Below, piece by piece: positions 54,001-64,000 of a stretch of 64,000 nt of DNA. The notes under the pieces were generated by a model. The model was given only the letters and a program-made list of their open reading frames with translations, was not told the origin of the DNA and searched no databases. The translations under genes were made by a program, and so were the position numbers. The first letter of the stretch is position 1. Every line of letters starts with the position of its first letter. Source of the stretch: Nissolia schottii (taxonomy: Eukaryota > Streptophyta > Magnoliopsida > Fabales > Fabaceae); NCBI GenBank assembly GCA_003254905.1, contig QANU01067122.1:201972-265971 (forward strand), written 5' to 3'.

Positions 54001-55458
54001 CTTTAGCTAGCTTGTAAATACCTCTTTCCCCGCTTTAGTACGCCTAAGGATTGATATAGCCCATCAAATGCCCTAGTTCTCGCTTTACTCACTGCCTTTT
54101 TTGTATCTCTCCTAGCTACCTTATATTTTTCCCAATTTTCGGCATTCTTACACAATGACCAAGCTTTAAAACATTCCTTTTTTGCCTTTACCTTTTCATG
54201 CACGCTTGCGTCCCACCACTAAGATTCTTTACCTTTTAGCCTCTTGATTCCCCGAGTGTTTCTTTTGCAACCTTCTTAATCTCTCCAACCATTTTAGAAA
54301 AAAAAGAAGAAAAAAAAGAGAAAAATACAAATGGAGGATAACAATCCCTCCTAACTAAAAGAACGACAAATAAATAAGCCAAACTTGAATATTTGAAAAC
54401 ATGAAAATTGTCTTGACAACTACCCCCCCCCCCCAAAAAAAAAAAATTCAAAAGTGAAACTTGTACCTTAAATTACTATCATAATTAGTAGCACAGGACA
54501 GCATCAAATCATTAAAGATTTAACCTTGAATTTAGTTGACTAATGAAGACAAGAGCTAGATGAAGAAGCATGCCTGATATTTTATCTCTGGTGTCAATTG
54601 AAATTTAACCTGGTTTATCTGAAAAACAGAAAAGGAAAAAATAAATAAGTTACACAGGTACCTGAAGAAGAAGAAAAAGCACATTAAGTAGACAGAAATG
54701 TTGCACGGAAATATCATCCAAGGCTGCTTTGGTTGATTAACATTACCAACACTAGCAGTAGTACATATTTACTTTGTTCTTGTAGCGTAATTGCAGACTC
54801 AGTGAGCCGCTGATCTTTCAAATACAAGATGGTGCACATATAAACAGTATTAGGAAGATTTAGTTTGGGATTGCTGACTTGCCCAATTACGTCTCGTACT
54901 CTATCCAACTTTTTCATTCCTCCAATCACCAAGGAAAGGCATAAAGCTTGGCATTTGGCAGTGTGAGTAGACATAGAAAACTTTGCCATTAATAAAAGTA
55001 AGAGGAAGACTTCAATCCTGTTTGAAGAATATAACAAATTGGGACTTTATCTACAAAATTTCAAAAACTGTAATCCCAAACCCCAATTAAAGAAGATAAT
55101 AAACCATCTTTCATCTGAAAAATTTTGCCAAAATCTTAGAAGTACATTGACAAAGGATGGCAATAGCAGCCATATTCCACAAAACAAGTGTTGCTTGTTC
55201 TTTAGCTTTAAAAACATGATTTTATAACAAACTACCCAAACTCTCGCACATAAATTTTAGCTACTGTGTTTCTGAAAGTTCTTGTATACCGTTCTACAAA
55301 ATAAATTAACAGTGTTCATCAGGTTCAATGCACATTTGTCATAGTATCATTTACTCATTCAAAAGCTATGTTACACAAGTACAGGCACGGTACCAGTACC
55401 AGGTACGGATACAGGTACAGGGTACGAATTTTTTTGAAAAATATGGGTACAGGTACGC

Positions 55459-55494
<36 letters not shown>

Positions 55495-58400
55495 AATTTA
55501 ATAAATTACATATAATAAAAAAAAAATTCACAAGATAACTAATATATGTGTATATATATACACACACACATTCAATCTAATTCAATACCACAAGAAAAAA
55601 CCAAAATCATATTTCTTCATTTCTTTTTTAAAAAAATAGCAAAAGAGAAAAGGAACCAGAGCTCGCCGAAAACAAGGTCGCACTGCCTAAGACAAGGCCA
55701 TGCCGGAGACAAGGGCGTAGATTAAAGGAGGAGGCGTAGAGGATTGAAGGAGGAGTTAAGGTATTGTATTTTTTATTAAGGTTTGATTAGTAAGTCAAAC
55801 TTTAAAAAGAAAAAAAAAAAAACCCTCAAAACGACGTAGTTTTGGTCATTTGGCGTACCCAACCGTACCCAACCACACTCAGCCGTACCAAAGTCGTACC
55901 CGTTCTATTTTTTTTTTTTAAAAATTTGGGTAAGTACCCACGGTGTACCCGTACCCAGTACGTACCCATATGGGTACTTCTCCAAAATTTGGAGTACCCA
56001 TGCAACATTGTTCAAAAGCTTCCAAAAGCAAAGTTCTGCAGACTAAAGGTGAGAAGAATGCCTTTTTACTTAAATATTATCTTCAATTTGACATAAGAGA
56101 AATTAAGTGAAAGTGTGAAACATACATACAATTAGATATACAATATTAGCATGAAGGCGTCCAAATACGTCTCATGAGTGATACATCAAAGTAAAATAGA
56201 GATAGAAAACCAATGCAAGGGAAGGATAGGCATTATCATACCCGGCCATCACTTGTCGGCTTCGTGTCGAAGATCAAAGAATTTTTAAAACCAATTCGTT
56301 GTTTTGACTTTCTGCTTTCGTCTTGATCCAACAATTTCTACACAGTATTTTTCATGAAAAAGAAAAAATTCATTAGGATGAAGAGAAGGAAATCACAAGG
56401 AAATTGGAGGGCAAGATACCCTCTGTGCAAAAGGAAAAATAGAAGAAAAAGTATCAATGCGGAAATGCTGCCCAACCCTCTGCAAATCAGTCAGGGAACC
56501 CTCTTAGAGAAACCGTTTGCTTTAGGAAAAATATTTGATAAGCAAAAATACTTCACATAGTGCTTTCATGAGTTAAAATCTTTCAATCATCATGATAGCA
56601 CCCAAAAATCTGACATTAGTAAGCATGTAATGCTCTCACTACTTCGCAAGCCAGGAATGACCAACAAAGACCATTATATTATAATATATTCAGAACATAT
56701 TTACCTTCTTTGTAGCCCAAAATTCTGATTCAGTCAGCTTACCGCTAGCCACAAGTTCCTTATGAAGCTTCTGCAACTTGCTGCAAAAGTTGAACTTTAG
56801 CAAAATCAATAACAGAGGGGAGTGTGGAATATCTGAAACTAAGATGACCTGATAGTAAACAAAACATAACATTCAAAATCCCATGATATGACTAAATAAG
56901 ATCCTGGGTTACATGCTACTCCATGACATTCTGAACCAGAGCAACTAGAAACTGATAAACTTAGGTAAAAGCACCCAAAGACACCTTGCTCTAAATGGTC
57001 TCTGAAAATTTGGTCTTTGGTCAAACACTGTGTCATCATTTAATCCGTGTAGCTAACCTCACCAACTAGGAAAAAAGCTTTTTTTTGTTATAAAAGCACA
57101 ATACCAAAATTCATTAAGAAACCCAATGTACCTTGGAATAATTAAGAAATATATTCCTCTTTGTTAATAAGGTTTTAGAACCACTTCCTTCCTATAGGAA
57201 TGATATATTTGATAATGATCGTCATCAGATTTAAGCTCTGGAAAAGGAAATATATCATGAAACATGTTTGAAAGACAGTAGAAACAAATTAAAAAAAGAA
57301 GAAGAAAAAAGAACTGCATTCATATGCTCTATAAAATCATTAAGCATAACCATGCACATCAAATTAAGAGTCAACCATAATAAAAACAATTTCATTAATA
57401 AACAATACTTTCTACTAAACGAATCGAAGTGCATTATTATAAACCAAATACCTATCTTCTTGCAATAGCTTAATCCTGAGTGCCATTTCAGCAGGGCTCA
57501 GCTGTTCCTCAGAAATAACTTTTGCAGTTTCTCCATGCTTGCTAAGGGCAATACCTGCTCAGACAGACCAAACAAAACATGGGAAAACATATACAAAACA
57601 AAAAATATGAACTGATAATAACTAAAAATTTCCTTTTATATCATCTAATATAAAGTCAACTTCTTTGAATTTGAAAGTCTAATTCAATTTAGCAAAATTA
57701 AGAAATAGGAAGATAGACACAGAAATTCTTTAGACGAAAAAGTTGTGATTCATCACACTTTTCTCTGGCATATGTTCTGAGATAACCAAATATATAATGC
57801 AGTCTATCTGAAAGCATATTTTCTTAAACTTTTTAAGTGGTATAAACGTGCTTAATGAATTAAAAATATAACTTAAGCCTGACATCAAACAAGTGAACAA
57901 CAATGCAGCACCTCAAGCTAAGTACCAGGGTGCCACAATTCAAGATACAAGAATACAAAAATATATACAGAAGCCCTTAGACGAACAATTTTTAATGGGA
58001 CTTAGAAAGCATGGAGAAACTAAATATGTAGCCAACCCCACATAGTGGGAAAATGCTTGGTTGTTGTCGGTGTTAGAAGAACATTTTAAAGAAAATAAAC
58101 AACAAAATCATATTTTCATTCGGTAGTACACAAAGAAACTTACCAACCAGTTCCCGGCAAACATGAAGATCTGAATAACTTTCTAACTCAAAGATGTAAC
58201 TTCCCTGGAAAATCGCATTGTAATATCATAGTAGTTCATTAAAAAGGAAAACTGAAGCATGCTAAAGCGATGTAATACTAAGTTAACCATAGTACGGGAA
58301 ATAATGCAATAAATGTAGACAGGAGTAGCAAGAGTTAAATACACTAAAGAAAAACCTGTGCATGGGTAAGGTTAAGCAATGGTGGTTGCTTTGATCCCTC

Positions 58401-59422
58401 TTTAGTGTGTTTATGACCTAAATTTTGCAAGCAGAATAAAAGAAATGACATCAAGAAATTTGCTCACAATAATCATATGCATATGTGGTACTAAAAAGGG
58501 TCATATGTTAGAAAAATAGAAACAGATTGCCAGGTGTACTTGAAAACTTTACAAAGAAATAGAATTATAAAAAAAACAATATATCAGGCCTCAATAGTTT
58601 TTCAGACAATTCATGAGACCATGGAAGCAAAGTGCTTCCTCAATTTAAAAACCGCGTATTAAACTTCATAATCAATCCACTGATGTAAAGGTGCCAATAA
58701 ACATGGATAAGAAAAATTCGAAAACTAACAATAACACAAACAACAGATCATAAGTACTCTTTATAATTCTCCAATCCACTTCGAGCTTGTTGCTTGATGT
58801 AGGATCATTAGGCCTGAAAACAAGCTTTTCCTCAGTCTGCACAGAGGAAACAAGACTTCAGCACACACAAAGCATCAAAATCAGCTGAGACAATCACTCC
58901 AGTACACAAAATTCTTCAATCAAAACTCCAACCCATCACCACATCCCAATCCAAAAAAAAAACTGAGTAAGTGCCAAGTGAGCTACAAGCTCATTAGCAA
59001 GTTAAATATATACAAGTTTAAAGACACCAACAAAGTTATCATAATATTAATACAACCACCAAAGGCTTGTTCCAATAGAGTCTACTATATGGATCAAATG
59101 ACACCAATATTTTTATATTATTACCAATTACCAATAATAATTGCCAATCGTAATAATAATAATAATAAAAAAATGAACTAAATTAACACATTTCAAGTAA
59201 TTTTCAGGTCAGGATCCATGGGGCTAAGTTCAATAATACTTTACTCATCATAAATCAAAGAAAACATGATCAAATCCATAACATTAATTTCATGCTTTGC
59301 AGGCATATTGGAATTAGTTCAAAAAGGAGGAACCGCACCAATTTGAGGACACCAGGAGTACCAGGATCCTTGACTGTGTTCTTTTTGTACTTGGCACGCT
59401 TAACTACTTGCCCCGGTGACAT
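45001..59422 (-). CDS. TFB1: TFIIH subunit p62 / TFB1 (general transcription and DNA repair factor), ~576 aa as read
   Basis: Core subunit of nuclear TFIIH, acting in RNA polymerase II initiation and nucleotide excision repair. Exons, phases all matching: 59339..59422, 58758..58836, 58356..58417, 58144..58204, 57452..57554, 56705..56780, 56242..56337, 54574..54618, 52183..52239, 51910..52065, 51734..51799, 48437..48560, 47694..47750, 47509..47615, 47158..47349, 46867..46980, 46543..46620, 45783..45830, 45635..45676, 45001..45084. N-terminal PH-like domain ~1-105 (KYKKNTVKDPGTPGVLK, LEVDWRIIKS). BSD domains ~112-170 (ELVASGKLTESEFWATKK) and ~188-240 (ALKPAVHQAFLNFVP, VDFWNKYFKAEYL). Plant p62 signatures DPTLDMEADQGDDYTHL, DPRDYFDSQQAN and HFWSSYPITT follow. 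Exon 8 ends at CAG before GCATGC, a probable GC-AG intron. Exon 19 runs into an N and homopolymers at 45602-45630, and about ten expected residues are missing there. Introns hold LINE, hAT and PPR-derived insertions. C-terminus ends KSNGYV-TAG. Confidence 0.94.
45602..45630. other. Homopolymer C-run/A-run and N: probable sequence gap
   Basis: A run of C, then a run of A, then N, then GAAACCTGG. Read on the minus strand, exon 19 of TFB1 ends ...RHQ and continues GTTTCN, the start of the V-S expected in this protein. The low-complexity join therefore probably replaces the true exon end. Confidence 0.6.
50110..50600 (-). pseudogene. PPR protein gene fragment (5' part), frameshifted, in TFB1 intron 11
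   Basis: On the minus strand, short in-frame pieces read CNTLPNPTQIHTLILKLGL, then PNKFTYLFV, then GLGDLSLGKIVHGSVVKFGF-DDDL, then NTMIHMYYCGEG. This is the start of a plant PLS/E-class pentatricopeptide repeat protein (RNA-processing factors of organelles). At least three frame changes separate the pieces, so the fragment is dead. It carries no intron and ends abruptly, consistent with a duplicated gene piece trapped in an intron, transcribed with TFB1 and spliced out. Confidence 0.72.
51120..51560 (-). mobile_element. 5'-truncated RTE-type LINE in TFB1 intron 11
   Basis: The minus strand encodes WAVAEIRMLLWMSGHTRDKI, the end of the RTE reverse-transcriptase protein, followed by a 3' region ending in GTAGCCAACCCCACATAGTG and GTTG-repeat sequence. 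It matches the 3' end of the longer copy at 52360-54290. Same strand as the host gene. Confidence 0.8.
52360..54290 (-). mobile_element. RTE-type LINE, 5'-truncated and mutated, in TFB1 intron 8
   Basis: Non-LTR retrotransposon. Minus-strand pieces in order: WWDASVHEKVKAKKECFKAW (54240-54003, region before RT), KRRKSYFQKLFNEGHE to MENDKAVGPDYVPIKVWKCL (53936-53553, RT start), LLFANDVVLVGES, the FADD-like catalytic box with the first Asp altered to Asn (~53190-53150), then [28 protein letters not shown] (split frames) and NLGAIIQNDREIEGDVNHRI (53135-52797). It ends at a (GTT)n tail near 52365. Several stops and frame changes. It inserted in the sense direction in the 2.3-kb intron between TFB1 exons 8 and 9. 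Confidence 0.9.
54421..54446. repeat. Poly-C/poly-A tract in TFB1 intron 8
   Basis: A C-run joined to an A-run, the same texture as the suspect join at 45602-45630. It may be a real low-complexity tract or a clone-sequencing artefact. Confidence 0.6.
55366..56010. mobile_element. hAT-type MITE, 645 bp, in TFB1 intron 7
   Basis: Exact 8-bp target duplication TTCAAAAG (55358-55365 and 56011-56018). Termini are inverted: CTATGTTACACAAGTAC at the left and CAATGTTGCATGGGTAC (minus strand) at the right. GGTAC/GTACC words are dense near both ends and can pair over long arms. An (AC)n microsatellite sits at about 55459-55486. No transposase. Confidence 0.82.
58025..58075 (+). mobile_element. RTE LINE 3'-end scrap in TFB1 intron 4
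   Basis: ATGTAGCCAACCCCACATAG-TGGGAAAATG followed by GGTTGTTGTCGG matches, in plus orientation, the extreme 3' end of the LINEs at 51120 and 52360 (which lie on minus). Extremely short insertions of only the 3' tail are typical of abortive LINE reverse transcription. Confidence 0.6.
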
Positions 59423-59760
59423 CCTTCAAACGAAACCGCCACCGAAAAATTTTCACCCTAACACTTCAAAAAAAAAAAAAAACCTCGCGCTGATTATTTA
59501 CCTGAAACAGAAACCCCAGTCACGAATCCGAATCAGAAAACCACCGGTGAGCATTGAGGCAGTGTTTGGGAAAGTGGATAATCAAAACAATCAGTTAAAG
59601 TGCGCATTGGTGAAAGAGAGAAAAAGCGATTGTGAAGATCAATCACTTACTAGTTGCCGGGAATCGCGTTAGGGCGCGGCGGTGGGTGCGTTTCGGGTTC
59701 GATGCGGAAGCGCAGGCGCAGGCAGCTTCAGGAATAATAGTAACACAACGAATGGTCTAT
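59423..59760 (-). promoter_or_regulatory. 5' UTR and promoter side of TFB1
   Basis: Upstream of ATG 59420-59422 the local base composition turns GC-rich (59640-59735), as at many housekeeping plant promoters. A (T)14 tract (minus strand) lies in the leader. No TATA box is obvious. Confidence 0.4.
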
Positions 59761-60012
59761 TATTATGTGAATAAAATAATCTATACTAATACTAATATAT
59801 AAAGGAAATAGGAAGAAAAAAACTGCTTTTATCTTTAATTTATCTTTTCATATTTATCCTTAATTTTATTTTTTTCCCGACCAAAGCAGTATTATTATCA
59901 TTAAAAAAAATACATTAACATTCATGTCATTATCTATTAATTCATTTACAAAATTATCCAAAACAAAAATAACTACTCTTTTCTTTTCTTCAAAATAACC
60001 AATTCCTTTGTA

Positions 60013-60794
60013 TAGGGGTGCACACGGGTCGGGTCGGGTCGGACCCGCCCGTGTCACAGACCCGACCCGACGTCCGGCGGGCGAGTCAGGTTGGGTAAAA
60101 ACACAACTTTTTTATGGGTACTCATCAGACCAGCCACCCGCCCGGGTCGAGTAGGTTTTGGTGGGTCGGCGGGTGACCAACCCTCTTTTTTTTTTTTGAA
60201 AAAATTGTTTTTTTAAACCAGAGCCCATAGCCCCCCACCCCCCCACACACAGAGCAAACAACAAACACAAACAAGCAAAATTAGGGTTAAATTAGGAAAA
60301 ATAAATCAACCTTCTAATCGGAGAGTGGAGACACGGTGGCGGCCTGGCGGAGGTCCGAGGGACACGGTGGGCGGTGGCGATGCATCTGGCAACGGGAGAC
60401 GAAGCGTTGGTGGCTGCGGGGTCGCGGTGGCAGACTCGGGGTCGCGGGGGAGGTGGAGGGGACAGGGCCGGCGGCGTGGTTGGCGGTGGCAGACTCGCAG
60501 CGCAGGTGGGGGTCGCAGGTAGGGACGCAACATATGGGAATGGGGTCGCGGGTGGGGCAGTGGGAACGAAGCTGCAAAGTCCAAATGCCAGCTTACAGAT
60601 GATATATATAGTCAGGTCACGGGTCAGGTCGGGTCTAAAAATTCGAAACAGAGACTCGACCCGTCTAACTACGCGGATCTGTCGTGTCTCACCCGCCGAC
60701 CCGCCTAATCCGACCCGCTCATCCGACCCGAGCGGGTCGGATTGGGCCGGATCTGGCGGGTTAGCGGGTTGGGTTAAACCCGTGTGCACCCCTA
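60013..60794. mobile_element. hAT-type element with GC-rich interior, 782 bp
   Basis: Exact 8-bp target duplication CCTTTGTA (60005-60012, 60795-60802). The two ends are perfect inverted repeats of 17 bp, TAGGGGTGCACACGGGT. Subterminal GGGTCGG/CCGACCC words are repeated many times. The interior (60300-60600) is GC-rich and opens overlapping frames on both strands (Ala/Pro/Arg-rich) without any family motif, so no protein is called. Confidence 0.9.
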
Positions 60795-60802
60795 CCTTTG
60801 TA

Positions 60803-61188
60803 TAAGGTTTAATAGGCATAAAGTGTCGACACATTAAGATAAATTAAAGGAATACAAAGGACAATTATATAAATAAATAAGTAAGATTTATCATCTAAAG
60901 GCCAAATTTTCTTTAGGACAAATTTAATGGGCAAGATCAACCATAAATCAATTATAGGAACAAATTTAATGATTTACTCAATTTATTTATTAATTTATTT
61001 ATTTTGACGTAAAATAAGGGGAAAAGTTAAAAAGTTTTGAGTCAAAATATTTGATTGTGTTGACAAAAAAGAAAAATGACAATAGAGCCAAAATAGATAA
61101 AGAGGGAACAATGTGCATTAAAGATGTCCTTAACAGATAGAGATGATTGCTAATTTCAGACGAAGAGGAAGAAAATGGTTGGATGGGG
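60803..61188. other. AT-rich spacer between two transposons
   Basis: No gene or repeat recognised, apart from the presumed left target duplication of the next element at 61180-61188. Confidence 0.5.
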
Positions 61189-62494
61189 GAAATGTCCTGA
61201 TAGGTCTATAGATTTTTACTCAGTATCCTGTTTAGTCCTTAATATAAATAAAGTGTCAAATCAGTTCGTCAACATTTTTTGTTGTTATCCTCGTTAGTTC
61301 CTTCATCCATGAGCTCAATGACGGAAGGTGAGCTGGCAGTTAGCTCTTCATTTATCCACCCAAGAAACAAAACGACGTTATTTTGCTTGAAGAGCATTTG
61401 AAACGATCCACCCACAACTACTATCTCCTTCTACTACCCATCTTCCTTTCACCACTGTCACCCTCCACCACCACATCCACCACCATTATCATCTCTCCCA
61501 CTCCATCTCATTCATCTGCAGATCCCTAAACCCTCCCACTCCAATCTCTTCCGTTACCACTTCACCTAGGAATCCAAATCAACAACAGCAGCAACAACGG
61601 CAACAACGGCAACAACAGCAACAACAACAACAACAAAGTAGCCATTTTGATTTGAGAAGCTTTTCAAGGGAACAACAACAACAAACTCAACATCAAACCC
61701 TTATTTGCCTTCAAATCCTTCAAACTTGAACTTTCCCCCATCATTCCCTTCTCCTTCCACACCTTCTTCTTCTTCTTCATTCACTACACCTTATTCTCCT
61801 TACCATCCACCCACTAGCACATACCCTTATCACCACCCTTACTTCCTCCCTTATCCAAACCTCCCCTATTTGGTCCTTGAATTTTAACTCGATGCCCTAT
61901 TTAGTCCCTAATATAATACTCGGTGTGTTATTTGGTCCAAATATTTTCTATCGTTACTACCCTCGTTAGTCCCTCAGTCGGCGGGTTTTAGATTTATGAG
62001 TTTTTGGGTATGGGCTTTGGTTCTGGGGTTTCTGAGCGGGTTTTGGGTTTCTTTACTTTCTAGGTTTGGATTATAAATCTAAGGTGGAGGCAATGAGTTA
62101 CAAGGGGTGACCAATGAAATGGGGGTGGATGTGAGGGTTTGGGGGAGAGCAAAGGAGTAGTTGTTGTGGTGGCAGTGGTGGGCATGATGGTGGTGAGGTG
62201 AAGAGACTAAGATTGATGGTGGTTATGGGTGGATGGCGGTGAGGGGTGGTTAAAGGTGATGGCGGTGAAAGGAGGATTGGTGGTTGAAGGAGCAAAACGA
62301 CGTTGTTTTCTTTTCTTAGGTGGATACACGGAGAGTTAATTGCCAACTCACCCTCTGTCATTGAGCTCATGAACGATGGACTGGCAAGGGGAATGATGGA
62401 AAATATTGGAGACTCATTTGGCACTTTATTTACATTAAAGACCAAATAAAACACCGAATAAAAGTCCAAGGACCTATCAGGGCATTTCCTCCCT
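61189..62494. mobile_element. Mutator-like element with long TIRs, probable Pack-MULE, ~1.3 kb
   Basis: Long terminal inverted repeats, about 61189-61397 and 62289-62494, sharing blocks such as AATG(T/C)CCTGATAGGTC, AATAAAGTG(T/C)CAAAT, ATGAGCTCAATGAC and the AACGACGTT motif near the inner edges. Nine-base flanks TGGATGGGG (61180-61188) and TAGATGGGG (62495-62503) match 8/9, the duplication length of Mutator elements; exact ends may shift by a few bases. A further TIR-like stretch (TTTGGTCCTTGAATTTTAAC) sits at about 61870-61980, so the element may be nested or have a duplicated arm. No transposase. The inside carries a host-like coding piece (61562-61875). Confidence 0.75.
61562..61875 (+). 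pseudogene. Captured 5' coding fragment resembling VARICOSE/EDC4-like gene
   Basis: Plus-strand reading gives SPRNPNQQQQQQ, Q-rich repeats, SSHFDL, then after a one-base shift LFKGTTTTNSTSNPYLPSNP followed by Ser/Pro-rich SFPSPSTP and PYHPPTSTYPYHHPYFLPYP. The order SP-NPNQ-Q(n)-FDL.KLFK-Pro/Tyr/His-rich is what I expect at the N-terminus of plant VARICOSE-like mRNA-decapping scaffold proteins. The original ATG-GCT is replaced by ACC-ACT, and one frameshift lies near 61660. Flanked on both sides by Mutator TIRs. The identification is from memory of the family; a Q-rich low-complexity coincidence is the alternative. Confidence 0.5.
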
Positions 62495-63073
62495 AGATGG
62501 GGTTTGGGACTGACGGAGAAGGAAGGAAACAAAAAAATAAATAAATCAAAGAGAACAAGGTTTAAAAAACTAAGGATAAAGAAGGGGAAGAGGAAGGATA
62601 TAGTGGGGGAAGGGCTGCTGGCACTTAGGGCTTTGTTTCTTTGTAGACAAAGTGTGGTTGTTGGTGAAGTATGTTATCTATACTCATTAATATGCGAGAC
62701 ATCGTGTTGAAATACACATATTCATTAAATAGTAAATATGTATGTTGACATGGTATTTCACACATGAATAAATATAAACCTCATCTAATAGTAGATATAT
62801 GTTTGTCGACATGCTATCCCACACATTGATGAACATAAATAACATTTTTCGATTGAAAATAATTTATAATTTGGGTCAAATCCTTTCCTCTTTAGTATTT
62901 TGGGTTCAAATTTTGGATTTTTAAAAAAATTATAATGACAAATTGGATTTGAGGGAAATTGTAAGTCAGATTTTTCTTTTTTTACTTTTATTAGATTTAG
63001 GGAAGGGAAAATTGTTTAGAAGATAAAATGTGAGAATAATTAGGAAAAGCGAGAAACAAGGTATTTTTTTAAA
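62495..63073. other. Intergenic DNA between two Mutator-like elements
   Basis: AT-rich. A pair of similar ~65-bp phrases (ACACATTCATTAA..TAGTAAATATGT and ACACAT..AATAGTAGATATATG, 62700-62830) forms a weak direct repeat. No gene. Confidence 0.5.
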
Positions 63074-63770
63074 GGGTTAATAGCAACTTACTCCCCTGTA
63101 TTATGACTAATGTGCACTTAACCTTCTAACGTTGCAAAATGTCCGATTTGACCCCCTAAATATTTCAAACCTTGCAAATAAGACATTTCACCGCTTTTAA
63201 CGTCTACAATGTCTATTAGTATACATGTGTTTGTTACATGATATATTGTAAGGAAAAAATTATCTTTCCTTTAAAATAAAAAATAAAAGAAAACTAATAT
63301 TTTGATGACAAAATAGGGACAACAGTGAAAAAAATAGCATTGGCAACAACATAAATCAGAAGCAACCGCCGAAGAAAAATGGATAAAGCACATAGCAGAG
63401 ACGGAACAAGAGGTGACGTAGGAGGTAACGTAGGAGGCAGACGAAGTTTGCGACAGTGGTGATAAGCATGAAACGGGTTGAGGCATTGGGTTTTATTTAG
63501 AAAAGGAGATGGAGGTCACCATGGAAAGGTTTGGGGAACTGGGTTCTTTTTTAAAAAAATTCTTTTATTTTTATTTAAAAAAAAGGTAATTTTGTCGTTA
63601 CAATATATCATATGACAGACACATGTATTAATAGACCTTTTAGATGTTGAATGTGACAAAAAGATATTATTTTTACAGTTTAAATAGCTTAGGAAATTGA
63701 ATTGCACATTTTGCAACACTAGGAGGTTAAGTACATAGGTTATAGTATAGCGGTAAATTGCTATTAACCC
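63074..63770. mobile_element. Mutator-like MITE with ~200-bp TIRs, 697 bp
   Basis: Ends GGGTTAATAGCAA / TTGCTATTAACCC. The arms stay related over about 200 bp (CTTAACCT.CTA..GTTGCAAAATGT and GTCTATTA.TA.ATGTGT). Nine-base flanks TTTTTTAAA (63065-63073) and TCTTTTAAA (63771-63779) match 8/9. The inside is non-coding. Confidence 0.8.
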
Positions 63771-64000
63771 TCTTTTAAATGAGTATAATTTTTTATTATT
63801 AATATAAAAATATGGTATATCTTAATTTTTTTGTGATCTTATTAAATTTATTTGAATTTTATAGTTGAAATAAACCTTTTATAAATATATAAGGATTAAT
63901 TGTTATTTAGTATAATTATTTTTTTCCATTCACTTTTTCATTAAATTAAACAAGAGAAAATGATTTTTCTTATGTCTGTCTTTCTCTCATTTCCCTTTCA

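Noticed and set aside
59292..59672. 126-codon plus-strand frame
   Set aside because: Antisense to TFB1 exon 1 and its leader; no motif.
60292..60834. 180-codon minus-strand frame and overlapping plus-strand frames
   Set aside because: Inside the GC-rich hAT element; Ala/Pro/Arg-rich in every frame, extending through the element end into host DNA.

Overview
The window is nuclear DNA of a flowering plant, most likely a legume and plausibly soybean or a close relative (inference from family resemblance; no search was run). The sequence is AT-rich. Genes have short coding exons and AT-rich introns with GT-AG borders, and the flanks are full of MITEs, LTR and LINE relics. Two single N positions (14312, 45630) next to homopolymers look like clone-sequencing gaps. 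I found no tRNA, rRNA, CRISPR or prokaryotic-type feature.

Layout. (1) 1849-4503, minus: a small four-exon plant gene I do not recognise. (2) 7679-13038, minus: a complete nine-exon, 1135-residue PB1-domain Raf-like protein kinase. (3) 13.8-19.0 kb: intergenic, with a GC-rich low-complexity block, a ~90-bp tandem repeat and an 807-bp hAT-type element with an exact 8-bp target duplication. (4) 18998-24921, plus: a seven-exon gene of about 1030 residues resembling FLIP (partner of the AAA-ATPase FIGL1; human counterpart C1orf112/FIRRM), a meiotic recombination regulator. (5) 26-42.4 kb: five tandem, intact, two-exon tau-class glutathione S-transferase genes, all minus and all 221 residues. Spacing is about 2.1 kb for the first three and wider where elements inserted (a hAT-like MITE, a solo LTR, a 920-bp element and a 3.8-kb Copia retrotransposon). 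(6) 45001-59422, minus: a 20-exon TFIIH subunit p62/TFB1 gene whose introns hold two RTE-type LINE fragments, a PPR gene fragment and a hAT MITE. (7) 60-63.8 kb: three transposon footprints with terminal repeats: a hAT element, a Mutator-like element carrying what looks like the 5' end of a VARICOSE/EDC4-like gene (Pack-MULE), and another long-TIR Mutator-like element.

The genes do not form an operon-like unit. FLIP and TFB1 both act in DNA repair or recombination, but they lie 20 kb apart and there is no sign they are co-regulated. The GSTs form a detoxification array with promoter variation and exon-level gene conversion. The tandem copies also provide 'empty sites' that date and delimit several insertions. 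No wholly new system was found. The strongest novelties are the Pack-MULE cargo, the mosaic GST copy, two probable GC-AG introns, and an exon of TFB1 that appears cut by a sequence gap.
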